The notes below the pieces were generated by a model, which did no database searches, was not told the DNA's origin, and worked only from the letters and a program-made list of their open reading frames with translations. From Paraburkholderia hiiakae (GTDB taxonomy: Bacteria; Pseudomonadota; Gammaproteobacteria; Burkholderiales; Burkholderiaceae): a DNA stretch of 64,000 nt. The position numbers and the translations under genes are program-made. Numbering within the stretch: the stretch's first letter is position 1; every line of letters starts with the position of its first letter. Of the stretch, positions 26,188-35,830 are shown in pieces. The DNA is taken from the NCBI RefSeq assembly GCF_904848665.1, contig NZ_CAJHCQ010000008.1, positions 265,405 to 329,404 of the forward strand, given 5' to 3'.

Positions 26188-27315
26188 ATGCGCACCATCA
26201 TGCCCGCCGACCGACTCCATCTCCTCGTCCCCTTTGCCTTACCCTCCGCTGCGGCCGCGTCCACCGCGCTCGCGGGCCTCGAATACCCGGCGCTCGCGAA
26301 ACTGGTTGCGCGCGCGACACTCGGCGAGCAGGTGATCGGCGAGGACTTCCAGCGCACGCTGCCCCACGAGCGCTGGGTTGCGCGTCAGTTCGGCGCGCTC
26401 GGTCCCGCGAGCGCGAACAACGTGAAGCCAGCGAAGGCCGCGGACGACGAAGCGCCACTTGCGCCCTACATGCTGCTCGCCGACGGCGGGACGCCCGGCG
26501 ACGCCACGTGGGCGTGCGTGCAGCCCGTGCACGTGCGCATCGCGCACGATCATCTGGTGCTGATCGACCCCGCCTCGCTGGAACTCGCTGACGCCGACGC
26601 CGCCACGCTCTACACCGTCGCCCGCCCGCTGATCGAAGAACTGGGCGTGCGCGTCGAAGCCCCGACGCCGCAGCGCTGGTATCTCTCCTCGGATGCGTTC
26701 GGTACGCTCGCGGGCGCCTCGCCCTTGCGTGCGAGCGGCCGCAACATCGAGATCTGGCTGCCGCACGAGGCCCATTCGGGCCAGCGTTCGCGCGCCTGGA
26801 TGAAGGTGCAGAACGAAGTGCAGATGGCGTGGTTCGAACATCCCGTGAACGAAGCGCGCGAGGCGCGCGGTCTGCCGTCTGTCAATTCGATCTGGTTCCA
26901 CGCGCAAGGCGAGATGCGCGCCGTCACGAGCCCGTATGCGCGCGTCTGCTCCGATGCAGCCGCCACGCGTGGCCTGGCACTCGCCGCGAAGACGGAAGTA
27001 GGCGCCGCGCCCGCGACCTTCGCAGCACTCGCAGCTTCGCTCAACAACGGTTCGGGCACGGGAGCGACGCTCGTCGAACTCGATCCGTTTTCAGCAGCCT
27101 TCATCCAGCAGGACTGGGGCCGCTGGAACGCCGCGTTCGCGCAACTGGAGCGCGACTGGTTCGCGCCCGGTCTCGCCGCGCTGCAAACGGGCGCGCTCGC
27201 CGCGCTCGACCTCACGCTGTGCGGCGACGCCGGCTCGGTCACACTCTCTATCACGCGCGGCGATCTGCGCAAGTTCTGGCGACGCCGCCTGTTCGCGTCG
27301 CTCTTTATCGAATGA
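26188..27315 (+). CDS. COG4255-type conserved protein (RpfE-type, often labelled phosphoglycerate mutase-like)
   Basis: The 375-residue protein (371 from the alternative ATG at 26200) resembles a conserved betaproteobacterial and xanthomonad group that has been called 'RpfE-type regulatory protein'. It is soluble, starts with PADRLHLLVPFALP, and has the family-like central segment YLSSDAFGTLAGASP and the C-terminal LTLCGDAGSVTLSITRGDLRKFWRR. The segment HPVNEARE...PSVNSIWFHAQGEM is similar in pattern to cofactor-independent phosphoglycerate mutases, but their catalytic motifs are not apparent to me. It ends 33 bp before recJ and is probably co-transcribed with it. Function is not established. 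Confidence 0.7.
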   Translation: MRTIMPADRLHLLVPFALPSAAAASTALAGLEYPALAKLVARATLGEQVIGEDFQRTLPHERWVARQFGALGPASANNVKPAKAADDEAPLAPYMLLADGGTPGDATWACVQPVHVRIAHDHLVLIDPASLELADADAATLYTVARPLIEELGVRVEAPTPQRWYLSSDAFGTLAGASPLRASGRNIEIWLPHEAHSGQRSRAWMKVQNEVQMAWFEHPVNEAREARGLPSVNSIWFHAQGEMRAVTSPYARVCSDAAATRGLALAAKTEVGAAPATFAALAASLNNGSGTGATLVELDPFSAAFIQQDWGRWNAAFAQLERDWFAPGLAALQTGALAALDLTLCGDAGSVTLSITRGDLRKFWRRRLFASLFIE

Positions 27316-27348
27316 TCCCCGAATGAATTCTTCTTTCCGCGCTCACGC

Positions 27349-29055
27349 ATGACCCAAATCGTCACCCGCGCCTGCTCGCCCGCCGACGCCGAAGCCCTCG
27401 TGCGCCACGGCCTGCATCCGGTGCTCGCACGCCTCTATGCCTCGCGCGGCGTCTGTCAGCCCGACGAGATCGAAACCGGCCTCGCGCGCCTCATCCCGCC
27501 TGTGGGCATGAAGGGCCTCGATGAGGCCGCCACGCTGCTCGCCGACGCGCTCGAAGCGGAGTGCCGCATGCTCGTGGTCGCCGACTACGACTGCGACGGC
27601 GCGACCGCCTGCGCCGTGGCCGTGCGCGGCCTGCGCATGTTCGGCGCGCAGATCGACTATCTCGTGCCGAATCGGTTCGAGTATGGCTACGGCCTCACGC
27701 CCGAGATCGTCGCGCTTGCCGCGCAACGCAAAGGCGGCCCGCCGGACATCCTGATCACGGTAGACAACGGCATCGCCAGCGTGGAAGGCGTAGAAGCCGC
27801 CAACGCGCTCGGCATCGAGGTGCTCGTAACCGACCACCACCTGCCCGGCGACACGCTCCCCGACGCGCGCGCCATCGTCAATCCGAACCAGCCGGGCTGC
27901 GAGTTTCCGAGCAAGTGCATCGCGGGCGTGGGTGTCATGTTCTACACGCTGCTCGCGCTGCGCGCGGAATTGCGCAAGCGCGGTGCGTTCAGCGAGACGA
28001 ACCCCGAACCGCGTCTCGACGGCCTGCTCGATCTGGTCGCGCTCGGCACCGTCGCCGACGTCGTGAAACTCGACTGCAACAACCGCGTGCTCGTCGCGCA
28101 GGGTTTGCAACGCGTGCGCAACGGCCGCATGCAGCCGGGCATTGCAGCGCTCTTCCGCGCCGCGGGCCGCGACGCGAAAAGCGCGTCGGGCTTCGACTTC
28201 GGCTTTGCGCTCGGGCCGCGTCTGAACGCGGCCGGCCGGCTCTCGGACATGTCGCTCGGCATCGAATGCCTGACCACCGACGACGTGGGCCGCGCGTGGG
28301 AACTCGCCCAGCAACTCGACTCGATGAACCGCGAGCGTCGCGAGATCGAGGCGGGCATGCAACAGCAGGCGCTTGCCGATCTTGCCGATGTCGATCCGCA
28401 AGGCAAGGCTACGCTCACGCTGTTCAACGAAGGCTGGCACCAGGGCGTGATCGGCATCGTCGCGGGGCGCCTCAAGGAGCGTTTTCACCGCCCGTCGTTC
28501 ACCTTCGCGCCTGCCGACGACGACGGCGAACTCGTGAAAGGCTCGGGCCGTTCGATCCCCGGTTTCCATCTGCGCGACGCCGTCGATCTCATCAGCAAGC
28601 GCGAGCCAGGTCTGATCCAGAAGTTCGGCGGCCACGCCATGGCCGCGGGCATGACGATCGCCGCCGCCGACGTGCCGCGCTTCGCCGCCGCCTTCGAGCG
28701 CGTGGGCCGCGAGTGGCTCACGGAAGAAGCGCTCGCGCGCACCGTCGAGACCGACGGCGATCTCGAAGACGCCTACTTCACGCCCGACTTCGTGGAGATG
28801 CTCGACGCCGCCGTGTGGGGCCAGGGCTTCCCGGCACCGGTGTTCTCGGGGGAATTCGAAGTGGCTTCGCAGGCGCTCGTGAAGGATAAGCACCTCAAGC
28901 TGCAATTGCTGCGCGGGCGCCAGCGCTTCAACGCGATCTGGTTCAATCACACCGAATCGCTGCCGCAGCACACCACGGTCGCCTACCGGCTCGTGCGCGA
29001 CACCTGGAACGGCGTCTCGCGCGTGCAACTCGTCGTGGAGCACGCGGCGCTCTGA
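27349..29055 (+). CDS. recJ: Single-stranded-DNA-specific exonuclease RecJ
   Basis: RecJ degrades single-stranded DNA 5'-3' in recombination and mismatch repair. The 568-residue protein has the DHH phosphoesterase motifs: VVADYDCDGATA (about residues 78-89), ITVDNGI, the DHH motif itself in VTDHHLPGD, and GTVADVV. The DHHA1 domain motif GGHAMAAGM and a C-terminal OB-fold follow. Start chosen at ATG 27349. Confidence 0.96.
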   Translation: MTQIVTRACSPADAEALVRHGLHPVLARLYASRGVCQPDEIETGLARLIPPVGMKGLDEAATLLADALEAECRMLVVADYDCDGATACAVAVRGLRMFGAQIDYLVPNRFEYGYGLTPEIVALAAQRKGGPPDILITVDNGIASVEGVEAANALGIEVLVTDHHLPGDTLPDARAIVNPNQPGCEFPSKCIAGVGVMFYTLLALRAELRKRGAFSETNPEPRLDGLLDLVALGTVADVVKLDCNNRVLVAQGLQRVRNGRMQPGIAALFRAAGRDAKSASGFDFGFALGPRLNAAGRLSDMSLGIECLTTDDVGRAWELAQQLDSMNRERREIEAGMQQQALADLADVDPQGKATLTLFNEGWHQGVIGIVAGRLKERFHRPSFTFAPADDDGELVKGSGRSIPGFHLRDAVDLISKREPGLIQKFGGHAMAAGMTIAAADVPRFAAAFERVGREWLTEEALARTVETDGDLEDAYFTPDFVEMLDAAVWGQGFPAPVFSGEFEVASQALVKDKHLKLQLLRGRQRFNAIWFNHTESLPQHTTVAYRLVRDTWNGVSRVQLVVEHAAL

Positions 29056-29135
29056 GTCCGCGCTGAGTCCACTCCAGGCGCCCAGGCGCGGACCCTCCGA
29101 TGGTCCGCGCCGCCCTTGATCCGGGTGCAATCAGC

Positions 29136-29141
29136 TATAAT
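29136..29141 (+). promoter_or_regulatory. Candidate -10 box for prfB
   Basis: TATAAT lies 31 bp upstream of the prfB ATG. The best upstream match to a -35 box is TTGATC at 29116-29121, but the 14-bp spacing is short, so this is a partial promoter call. Confidence 0.4.
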
Positions 29142-29172
29142 TCAATGTTTTACACGCCGGATCACGACACAA

Positions 29173-30277
29173 ATGGAAGCGGAACGTCTCAACGCGATCG
29201 AAGCTCTTTTGGCGGACCTGCGCACGCGCGCGGGCGAGCTACGGGGGTATCTTTGACTACGACGTAAAAGCCCGACGGCTCGTCGAAGTCAACAGCGAAC
29301 TCGAAGACCCCAACGTCTGGAACGACTCGAAACACGCCCAGGGTCTCGGCAAGGAAAAGAAACTGCTCGAGGGCGTGGTGCACGTGCTCGACGGCATTGA
29401 GAACGACACGCGCGACACGCAGGATCTCTTCGAGATGGCCCGCGAAGAAGGCGATGAGGACACGCTCGTCGCCATCGAAACCGACGCTCAGGCGATCGAA
29501 GCGCGCGTCGCCGACGTCGAGTTCCGCCGCATGTTCGCGAATCCCGCCGACCCGAACAACGCGTTCATCGACATCCAGGCCGGCGCCGGCGGCACCGAGG
29601 CGTGCGACTGGGCTTCCATGCTGCTGCGCCAGTACGTACGCTACTGCGAGCGCAAGGGCTTCAAGACCGAAGTGCTCGAAGAGTCCGAAGGCGACGTGGC
29701 CGGCATCAAGAGCGCGACGATCAAGGTCGAAGGCGAATACGCCTACGGGTTCCTGCGCACCGAAACCGGCATTCACCGCCTCGTGCGCAAGTCGCCTTTC
29801 GACTCGTCGGGCGGCCGCCACACGTCGTTCTCGTCGGTGTTCGTGTATCCGGAAATCGACGATTCGTTCGAGATCGAAGTCAATCCGGCCGATCTGCGCA
29901 TCGACACGTACCGCGCTTCGGGCGCGGGCGGTCAGCACATCAACAAGACCGACTCCGCCGTGCGTATCACGCACGTTCCGTCGGGCATCGTCGTGCAGTG
30001 TCAGAACGACCGCTCGCAGCACCGCAACCGCGCCGAAGCCATGGCCATGCTCAAATCGCGCCTGTACGAAGCCGAAATGCGCAAGCGCCAGTCGGAGCAG
30101 GACAAGCTCGAAGCGGGCAAGTCGGACGTGGGCTGGGGCCACCAGATCCGCTCCTACGTGCTCGACAACAGCCGTATCAAGGATCTGCGCACCAACGTCG
30201 AAATCAGCAACACCAAGGCCGTGCTCGACGGCGATCTCGACGCCTTCATCAGCGCGAGCCTGAAACAAGGCGTGTAA
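29173..30277 (+). CDS. prfB: Peptide chain release factor 2, expressed by programmed +1 frameshift
   Basis: RF2 recognises UGA and UAA stop codons and triggers peptide release. The gene is read as 29173-29253 joined to 29255-30277. The first 27 codons end at an in-frame TGA (29254-29256); slipping +1 at CTT continues as GAC TAC GAC. The product is 367 residues, normal for RF2. The release-factor tripeptide SPF (RKSPFDSSGGR) and the catalytic GGQ (SGAGGQHINK) are both present. lysS follows 211 bp downstream, as in E. coli. Confidence 0.97.
29242..29257 (+). promoter_or_regulatory. prfB programmed frameshift site
   Basis: The sequence CGGGGGTATCTTTGAC contains the G-rich Shine-Dalgarno-like stimulator, the slippery CTT T, and the in-frame TGA followed by C, the same elements as in E. 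coli prfB. Low RF2 slows termination at the poorly read TGAC context and raises frameshifting, giving autoregulation. Confidence 0.95.
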
Positions 30278-30488
30278 GCTTCCCGCACGCCACGCTCGCT
30301 GCAGAACACCGCATGCCGCCCTCTCCTGCTGCGCCGCCCGCAACGACCGCGAGGTGTGCGGCGCGCCGCAGGAACCGAAGTCCGCTTATCTGCGCGCGAT
30401 GCGCGCCGTGTCCCGCGAAGGACCACGCCGGGGCCGCAGCCCCGAACACTCGCCGAAACACCTGCGAATCAAAGAACACCGAGCCATC

Positions 30489-32024
30489 ATGACCGAACCG
30501 ACCCAGCAGAACGCGCCCAGCGCCGCGCCCGAACTCGACGACAACCAGATCATCGCCGAGCGCCGCGAGAAACTGCGCGCGCTGCGCGAAGCAGGCGTCG
30601 CCTATCCGAACGACTTCCGCCCGACCCACCACGCCGCCGACCTGCAGCGCGACTACGCCGACACCGACAAGGACGCGCTCGAAGCCAAGCCGCTCGAAGT
30701 GGCGATCGCCGGTCGCATGATGCTCAAGCGCGTGATGGGCAAGGCGAGCTTTGCCACGGTACGTGACGGCTCGGGCCAGATCCAGTTCTTCATCACGCCC
30801 GCCGACGTGGGCGAGGCGACTTACGATGCATTCAAGAAGTGGGACCTGGGCGATATCGTCGCGGCAAAGGGCGTGCTGTTCCGCACCAACAAGGGCGAGC
30901 TTTCGGTGCGCTGCACGGAACTGCGCCTGCTCTCGAAGGCGCTGCGTCCGCTGCCGGACAAGTTCCACGGCCTCGCCGACCAGGAAATGCGCTATCGCCA
31001 GCGCTATGTCGACCTGATCGTTACGCCCGAAGCGCGACAGACGTTCCAGGCGCGCACCAAGGCGATTTCCTCCGTGCGCCGCTTCATGGCCGACTCGGGC
31101 TTCATGGAAGTCGAAACGCCGATGCTGCACCCGATCCCGGGCGGCGCGGCCGCGAAGCCGTTCGTCACGCACCACAACGCGCTCGACATGCAGATGTTCA
31201 TGCGCATCGCGCCCGAGCTGTATCTCAAGCGCCTGGTCGTGGGCGGTTTCGAGCGCGTGTTTGAAATCAACCGGAATTTCCGTAACGAAGGCGTTTCACC
31301 GCGTCACAATCCGGAATTCACGATGATGGAGTTCTACGCCGCGTACACCGACTACGCGTGGCTCATGGACTTCACCGAGCAACTGATCCGCCAGGCCGCC
31401 ATCGACGCGAGCGGCACCGCCGTGCTGACGTATCAGGGCCGTGAACTCGATCTCTCGAAGCCGTTCCATCGCTTGACGATCGTCCAGGCGATCCAGAAGT
31501 ACGCACCGCAGTACACGAACGAGCAACTCGCCGACGCAGCCTTCCTGCGTGCGGAACTGAAGAAGTTCGGCGTGGATGCGAACCAGCCGGCATTCCTGAA
31601 CGCGGGCGCGGGCTCGCTGCAACTGGCGCTCTTCGAAGAGACTGCCGAGTCGCAACTGTGGGAGCCGACCTACATCATCGACTACCCCGTCGAAGTTTCG
31701 CCGCTTGCTCGCGCCTCGGACACGCTACCGGGCATCACCGAGCGCTTCGAGCTCTTCATCACGGGTCGCGAGATCGCCAACGGTTTCTCGGAGCTCAATG
31801 ATCCGGAAGACCAGGCCGCTCGCTTCAAGAAGCAGGTCGAGCAGAAGGACGCGGGCGACGAAGAAGCGATGTTCTACGACGCCGACTACATCCGCGCGCT
31901 CGAGTACGGCATGCCCCCGACGGGCGGCTGCGGTATTGGCATCGACCGCCTGATCATGCTGCTCACGGACAGCGCAAGCATCCGCGACGTGATCCTCTTC
32001 CCGCACCTGCGCCGCGAAGACTAA
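30489..32024 (+). CDS. lysS: Lysine-tRNA ligase (class II)
   Basis: LysS charges tRNA-Lys. The 511-residue protein has the N-terminal OB anticodon-binding domain (about residues 60-180) and the class II core: motif 1 around VRRFMADSGFMEVETPML, motif 2 FEINRNFRNEG..HNPEFTMMEFY, and motif 3 GCGIGIDRLIMLL near the end. The start at 30489 (MTEPTQQ) is chosen by homology; the frame is open to 30354. A strong hairpin terminator follows. Confidence 0.97.
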   Translation: MTEPTQQNAPSAAPELDDNQIIAERREKLRALREAGVAYPNDFRPTHHAADLQRDYADTDKDALEAKPLEVAIAGRMMLKRVMGKASFATVRDGSGQIQFFITPADVGEATYDAFKKWDLGDIVAAKGVLFRTNKGELSVRCTELRLLSKALRPLPDKFHGLADQEMRYRQRYVDLIVTPEARQTFQARTKAISSVRRFMADSGFMEVETPMLHPIPGGAAAKPFVTHHNALDMQMFMRIAPELYLKRLVVGGFERVFEINRNFRNEGVSPRHNPEFTMMEFYAAYTDYAWLMDFTEQLIRQAAIDASGTAVLTYQGRELDLSKPFHRLTIVQAIQKYAPQYTNEQLADAAFLRAELKKFGVDANQPAFLNAGAGSLQLALFEETAESQLWEPTYIIDYPVEVSPLARASDTLPGITERFELFITGREIANGFSELNDPEDQAARFKKQVEQKDAGDEEAMFYDADYIRALEYGMPPTGGCGIGIDRLIMLLTDSASIRDVILFPHLRRED

Positions 32025-32330
32025 CCGGAACCTCTGCCTGACGTGACGGGGCGCATGCGGTTCATACCGTATGCGCCCCGTTTCTTTGTGGCATCTCCGC
32101 GCACACGTTTGTAACCATCGGTAAAATCTCCCGGCTAACGCAACGGCTGAGACGGGTACGTCAATTGCACCCGTGTGGAAAACCGCACTGCGCAACGCTG
32201 CGCGACGATTGCGCTCTTTTCGCCGCCACGCCGCCGCAGCACAGGGTTACAAATTGAAACGCTCACAGAATTGGGTTGGCTCAAACTGCGTCTCACAAGA
32301 GAGCCAACTCTGCCAAAGACGGAGCCTGTC
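32025..32330. other. Intergenic region lysS / glycine-zipper gene
   Basis: About 300 bp holding the lysS terminator at 32046-32087. The remainder, up to a GGAG ribosome-binding site before 32331, shows no recognisable gene or strong promoter. Confidence 0.45.
32046..32087 (+). terminator. lysS terminator
   Basis: A 15-bp stem (arms 32046-32060 and 32067-32081, one G-T pair, loop TTCATA) is followed by TTCTTTG. It lies 22 bp past the lysS stop. Confidence 0.8.
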
Positions 32331-33065
32331 ATGAACACCACCGATCCGACCACACCGAAACGCCGCCTTCACCCGCTTGTCGCAACCGCCGCGGCAGCCG
32401 TCATCGTCGCGAGCCTTGCGGCCACCGCGGCCATCACCGGCGTTTTCCCGAAAGCTTCCAGCACCGCCGAACAGAGCGCCCAGGTTCAGACGGGCCAGAC
32501 GACCATGACGGCTTCACAGCCGCCGGCGGTCGACTCGACGAAGCCGGTGCAGGCCTCGCAATACACGCAGGACGCCCAGAATGCGCCCGCCGAGCCGCAG
32601 TCGGCGCCCCCACAAGCTCAACAGCAAGCGGCCGTGCCCGTCGCCCCGACGCAGCAGTATGGTCAACAGCCCGGCCAGCCGCCGCAGCCTTCGCAGCAGT
32701 ACGCGCAGGAAGCGCCGCCCGCCCAGCCCGCATGTTCGACGTGCGGCACGGTCGTCGCGATTTCCGAGGTCAAGCAAGAAGGCCACGGCACCGGTATCGG
32801 CGCGGTGGGTGGCGCGGTGGCCGGCGGCGTGGTCGGCAACCAGTTCGGCTCGGGTAACGGCCGCACGGCCATGACGCTGCTAGGCGCACTGGGTGGCGGC
32901 TTCGCGGGCAACTCGGTCGAAAAGCACCTGCGCAGCACGACGAGCTATTCGGTGCGCGTGCGTATGGAGAACGGCAAGATGCGCTACTTCACGTATCACG
33001 AAGCCCCGCCGTTCCAGCAGGGCGAGCGCGTGCGCGTGGAGAACGGCACGCTGGCCGCGGGTTGA
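32331..33065 (+). CDS. Glycine-zipper 2TM-domain envelope protein
   Basis: The 244-residue protein has one N-terminal hydrophobic helix (about 15-38) that can be a signal anchor, a long Gln/Pro/Ala-rich linker (about 45-130), and a C-terminal glycine-zipper region (GIGAVGGAVAGGVVGNQ, residues about 158-174, then LGALGGGFAGN). This Rick_17kDa/SlyB-like domain inserts in membranes and is found in outer-membrane lipoproteins. No lipobox Cys is present at the N-terminus; the two Cys in ACSTCG sit just before the zipper. The start at 32331 follows GGAG. Role in envelope integrity is inferred. Confidence 0.85.
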   Translation: MNTTDPTTPKRRLHPLVATAAAAVIVASLAATAAITGVFPKASSTAEQSAQVQTGQTTMTASQPPAVDSTKPVQASQYTQDAQNAPAEPQSAPPQAQQQAAVPVAPTQQYGQQPGQPPQPSQQYAQEAPPAQPACSTCGTVVAISEVKQEGHGTGIGAVGGAVAGGVVGNQFGSGNGRTAMTLLGALGGGFAGNSVEKHLRSTTSYSVRVRMENGKMRYFTYHEAPPFQQGERVRVENGTLAAG

Positions 33066-33090
33066 TTGCGCTAAAGCCGGCAGCGCAATA

Positions 33091-33127
33091 AAAAAGGCGA
33101 CTTGCCGTATTGGCAAGTCGCCTTTTT
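33091..33127. terminator. Bidirectional intrinsic terminator
   Basis: An 11-bp perfect stem (GGCGACTTGCC / GGCAAGTCGCC, loop GTATT) with flanking A5 and T5 runs lies between the glycine-zipper gene (plus) and iscX, the last gene of the isc operon (minus). Confidence 0.92.
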
Positions 33128-33155
33128 CCCGTCTGCTTCCCGGGCATGCCGGAAA

Positions 33156-33353
33156 TCAGTAGTCCGCGTCTTCGATCCACGCAGCCTGGATCGCCTCGAG
33201 AATCTTCTCGTTCGAGCGCTCGGGGTCGTCGTCGAAACCGTCGAGCTGAGTGATCCAGCGGTGCAGATCGGTGAAGCGCACGTACTGCGGATCCACTTCT
33301 GGATGGGTGTCCGTCAAGGCCATCGCGATGTCCTGCGTATCGGTCCATTTCAT
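33156..33353 (-). CDS. iscX: Fe-S assembly protein IscX
   Basis: IscX is a small acidic protein that binds IscS and iron and modulates the rate of cluster assembly. The 65-residue protein is the standard size, with the family motifs MKWTDTQDIAMAL, the acidic VDPQYVRFTDLHRWI, and the C-terminal EAIQAAWIEDADY. It is the last gene of the isc operon, 30 bp after fdx. Confidence 0.95.
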   Translation of the reverse strand: MKWTDTQDIAMALTDTHPEVDPQYVRFTDLHRWITQLDGFDDDPERSNEKILEAIQAAWIEDADY

Positions 33354-33383
33354 GGCTGCGCGCTCCTCCTGGTGTTCAGTGGC

Positions 33384-33725
33384 TCAGTGGTTTTCCTTCG
33401 CGTGGTTGATCGAGTAACGCGGAATCTCGACCACCAGGTCGTCGTTCGCCGGCACGATGGCCTGACACGACAGCCGCGACGTCGGCTCGAGTCCCCACGC
33501 CTTGTCGAGGAGATCGTCTTCGTCTTCCTCGGACGGCACGAGCGCATCGAACCCTTCGCGCACGATCACGTGACAGGTCGTGCAGGCACACGACTTCTCG
33601 CATGCGTGCTCGATTTCGATGCCGTGTTCGAGCAGCGCGTCGCACACGCTCTCGCCCGGTTTGGCGTCGATGACCGCGCCCTCAGGGCACAGTTCGACAT
33701 GAGGCAGCACCACGATTTGAGGCAT
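33384..33725 (-). CDS. fdx: ISC-system [2Fe-2S] ferredoxin
   Basis: This ferredoxin supplies electrons for Fe-S cluster assembly on IscU. The 113-residue protein carries the adrenodoxin-type cluster ligands CEKSCACTTC (first three at about residues 42, 48 and 51) and a fourth in SRLSCQA. The start at 33725 (MPQIVVLPH) fits the family; the frame extends six codons upstream. It follows hscA. Confidence 0.96.
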   Translation of the reverse strand: MPQIVVLPHVELCPEGAVIDAKPGESVCDALLEHGIEIEHACEKSCACTTCHVIVREGFDALVPSEEDEDDLLDKAWGLEPTSRLSCQAIVPANDDLVVEIPRYSINHAKENH

Positions 33726-33908
33726 TGTGATTTCCGTATCCAATAACTTTCATATCGGGCGCATGCCCCGCCTCCGACGGCGCATGTGCCCATTCTACTG
33801 TCGGTGCGCGCTCTGCCACATCGGGAAAGCACGCACGCGCGCGCCGTTTGCTAACGACGCGTTCGCCTTTAAGCTGTTGAGGTTTCAGCCGCGCTTTTAA
33901 CCGCGCCT

Positions 33909-35780
33909 TTAGCCAATCTCGTCGAGCCTCTTGCCCGCCAGCGCGCGCTTGATGCCCTTGTCCATGCGACGCGCAGCGAACTCGTCGGTGCCTTCGGAAA
34001 GCGCCTTCGTCGCCGCTTCGATCGCGCCGGCGTCGTCGCCCTGCGCGACTTGCGCGAGCGCGGCGATCAGCACGCCGACTTGCGTGCGCTCGGCTTCGTC
34101 GAGCAGTTCGCCATCGGCGCCCAGAGCGGCGGTCGTCGCTTCGATGATGCGTTGCGCCTCGACCTGTGCCTCGCGCAGCGCGCGGGCGTGCATGTCGACT
34201 TCGGCGGTCTTGAAGCTGTCTTCGAGCATGCGGGCCACGTCGTCATCGGCGAGACCGTAGGACGGCTTCACCACCACCGACGCTTCCACGCCCGAGAGCT
34301 GCTCGCGCGCGAACACGGACAAGAGGCCGTCCGCATCCACCTGGTAAGTCACGCGAATGCGCGCCGCGCCCGCCACCATCGGGGGAATGCCGCGCAGCTC
34401 GAAACGCGCAAGCGAGCGGCAGTCGGCGACGAGCTCGCGCTCGCCTTGCACGACGTGAATCGCCATGGCCGTCTGGCCGTCCTTGAAGGTCGTGAAGTCC
34501 TGCGCGCGCGCGACCGGAATGGTCGAATTACGCGGGATGATCTTCTCGACGAGGCCGCCCATCGTCTCCACACCGAGCGAGAGCGGAATGACGTCGAGCA
34601 GCAGCCAGTCGTCCTCGCCGCCGCGGTTGCCCGCGAGCAGGTCGGCCTGGATCGCGGCGCCGAGCGCGACGACCTGGTCCGGGTCCAGATTCGTGAGTGG
34701 CGCCTGGCCGAAGTGCTGTTCCACCGCCCGGCGGATCACAGGCATGCGCGTCGCGCCGCCAACCAGCACCACGCCCTTCACGTCCTTCGCGGTCACCTTG
34801 GCGTCGCGCAGCGCCTTCTTCGTCGGTGTGAGCGTGCGCTGCACGAGCGCTTGCGTGAGCGCTTCGAAGCGCGGCTCGTCGATCGTCAGCGCGATCTGCT
34901 TACCGCTCGACAGCGTCGCCTCGATGCGCGCCTCAGGCGCGGACGAGAGCGCTTCCTTCGCATCGCGCACGCGGTCGAGCAACAGGCGCACGTCTTCGGG
35001 TGCGAGTGTCGCGCGCTCGATCCCGGACTGCTCCAGCACATATGCGAAGAGCGCGTGGTCGAAATCGTCGCCGCCAAGCGCCGAATCGCCGCCGGCCGCC
35101 AGCACTTCGAACACGCCCTTCGTGAGCTTGAGAATCGACAGGTCGAACGTGCCGCCGCCGAGGTCGTAGACCGCGTAGAGGCCTTCGGCGCCGTTGTCGA
35201 GTCCGTAGGCAATCGCCGCCGCAGTCGGCTCGTTGAGCAGACGCAACACGTTCAGCCCCGCGAGACGCGCTGCGTCCTTGGTCGCCTGGCGCTGCGCTTC
35301 GTCGAAATACGCAGGCACCGTGATGACGGCGCCGACGAGTTCGTCGCCGAGCGTGTCTTCGGCGCGCTGGCGCAGCGTCGCGAGAATTTCCGCCGAGACT
35401 TCGACGGGGCTTTTCACGCCGTCCACGGTCTGGATCTGCACCATGCCCGGCGCGTCGACGAAGTCGTACGGCGCGTTCGCCGCGCCTTCGACTTCGGACT
35501 TGCCGCGGCCCATGAAGCGCTTGACCGAAACGATCGTGTTACGCGGATCGGTGGCGGCTTGCGCCTTCGCCGTGTGGCCGATGCGACGGCCGCCATTCGC
35601 GAGATAGCGCACGACCGAGGGCAGCAGCGCGTGACCGTCTTCGTCGGGCAGCACGTCGGGCACGCCGCTGCGCACGGCCGCGACCAGCGAGTTCGTCGTG
35701 CCGAGGTCGATGCCGACGGCGAGTCGCCGCTGATGCGGCGCCGGCGCCATGCCGGGTTCGGAGATTTGCAGTAAGGCCAT
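33909..35780 (-). CDS. hscA: Fe-S cluster chaperone HscA (Hsp70 family)
   Basis: HscA is the specialised Hsp70 that, with HscB, binds the LPPVK motif of IscU and promotes cluster transfer. The 623-residue protein has the ATPase domain (VGIDLGTTNSLVA, YDLGGGTFDLSIL, GGATRMP) and a substrate-binding domain with a short lid. It matches the HscA length, shorter than DnaK, and lacks the DnaK C-terminal EEVD-like end. The IscU encoded here keeps LPPVK. Confidence 0.97.
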   Translation of the reverse strand: MALLQISEPGMAPAPHQRRLAVGIDLGTTNSLVAAVRSGVPDVLPDEDGHALLPSVVRYLANGGRRIGHTAKAQAATDPRNTIVSVKRFMGRGKSEVEGAANAPYDFVDAPGMVQIQTVDGVKSPVEVSAEILATLRQRAEDTLGDELVGAVITVPAYFDEAQRQATKDAARLAGLNVLRLLNEPTAAAIAYGLDNGAEGLYAVYDLGGGTFDLSILKLTKGVFEVLAAGGDSALGGDDFDHALFAYVLEQSGIERATLAPEDVRLLLDRVRDAKEALSSAPEARIEATLSSGKQIALTIDEPRFEALTQALVQRTLTPTKKALRDAKVTAKDVKGVVLVGGATRMPVIRRAVEQHFGQAPLTNLDPDQVVALGAAIQADLLAGNRGGEDDWLLLDVIPLSLGVETMGGLVEKIIPRNSTIPVARAQDFTTFKDGQTAMAIHVVQGERELVADCRSLARFELRGIPPMVAGAARIRVTYQVDADGLLSVFAREQLSGVEASVVVKPSYGLADDDVARMLEDSFKTAEVDMHARALREAQVEAQRIIEATTAALGADGELLDEAERTQVGVLIAALAQVAQGDDAGAIEAATKALSEGTDEFAARRMDKGIKRALAGKRLDEIG

Positions 35781-35830
35781 CTGTGTGATCTGCTTTTTAA
35801 CCTGATGGGCGCGAGCGCCCGATTTCCGTT

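Noticed and set aside
29173..29256. Separate 27-codon ORF ending in TGA before the main prfB frame
   Set aside because: This is the 5' part of prfB, joined by programmed +1 frameshift, not an independent leader peptide or a sequencing error.
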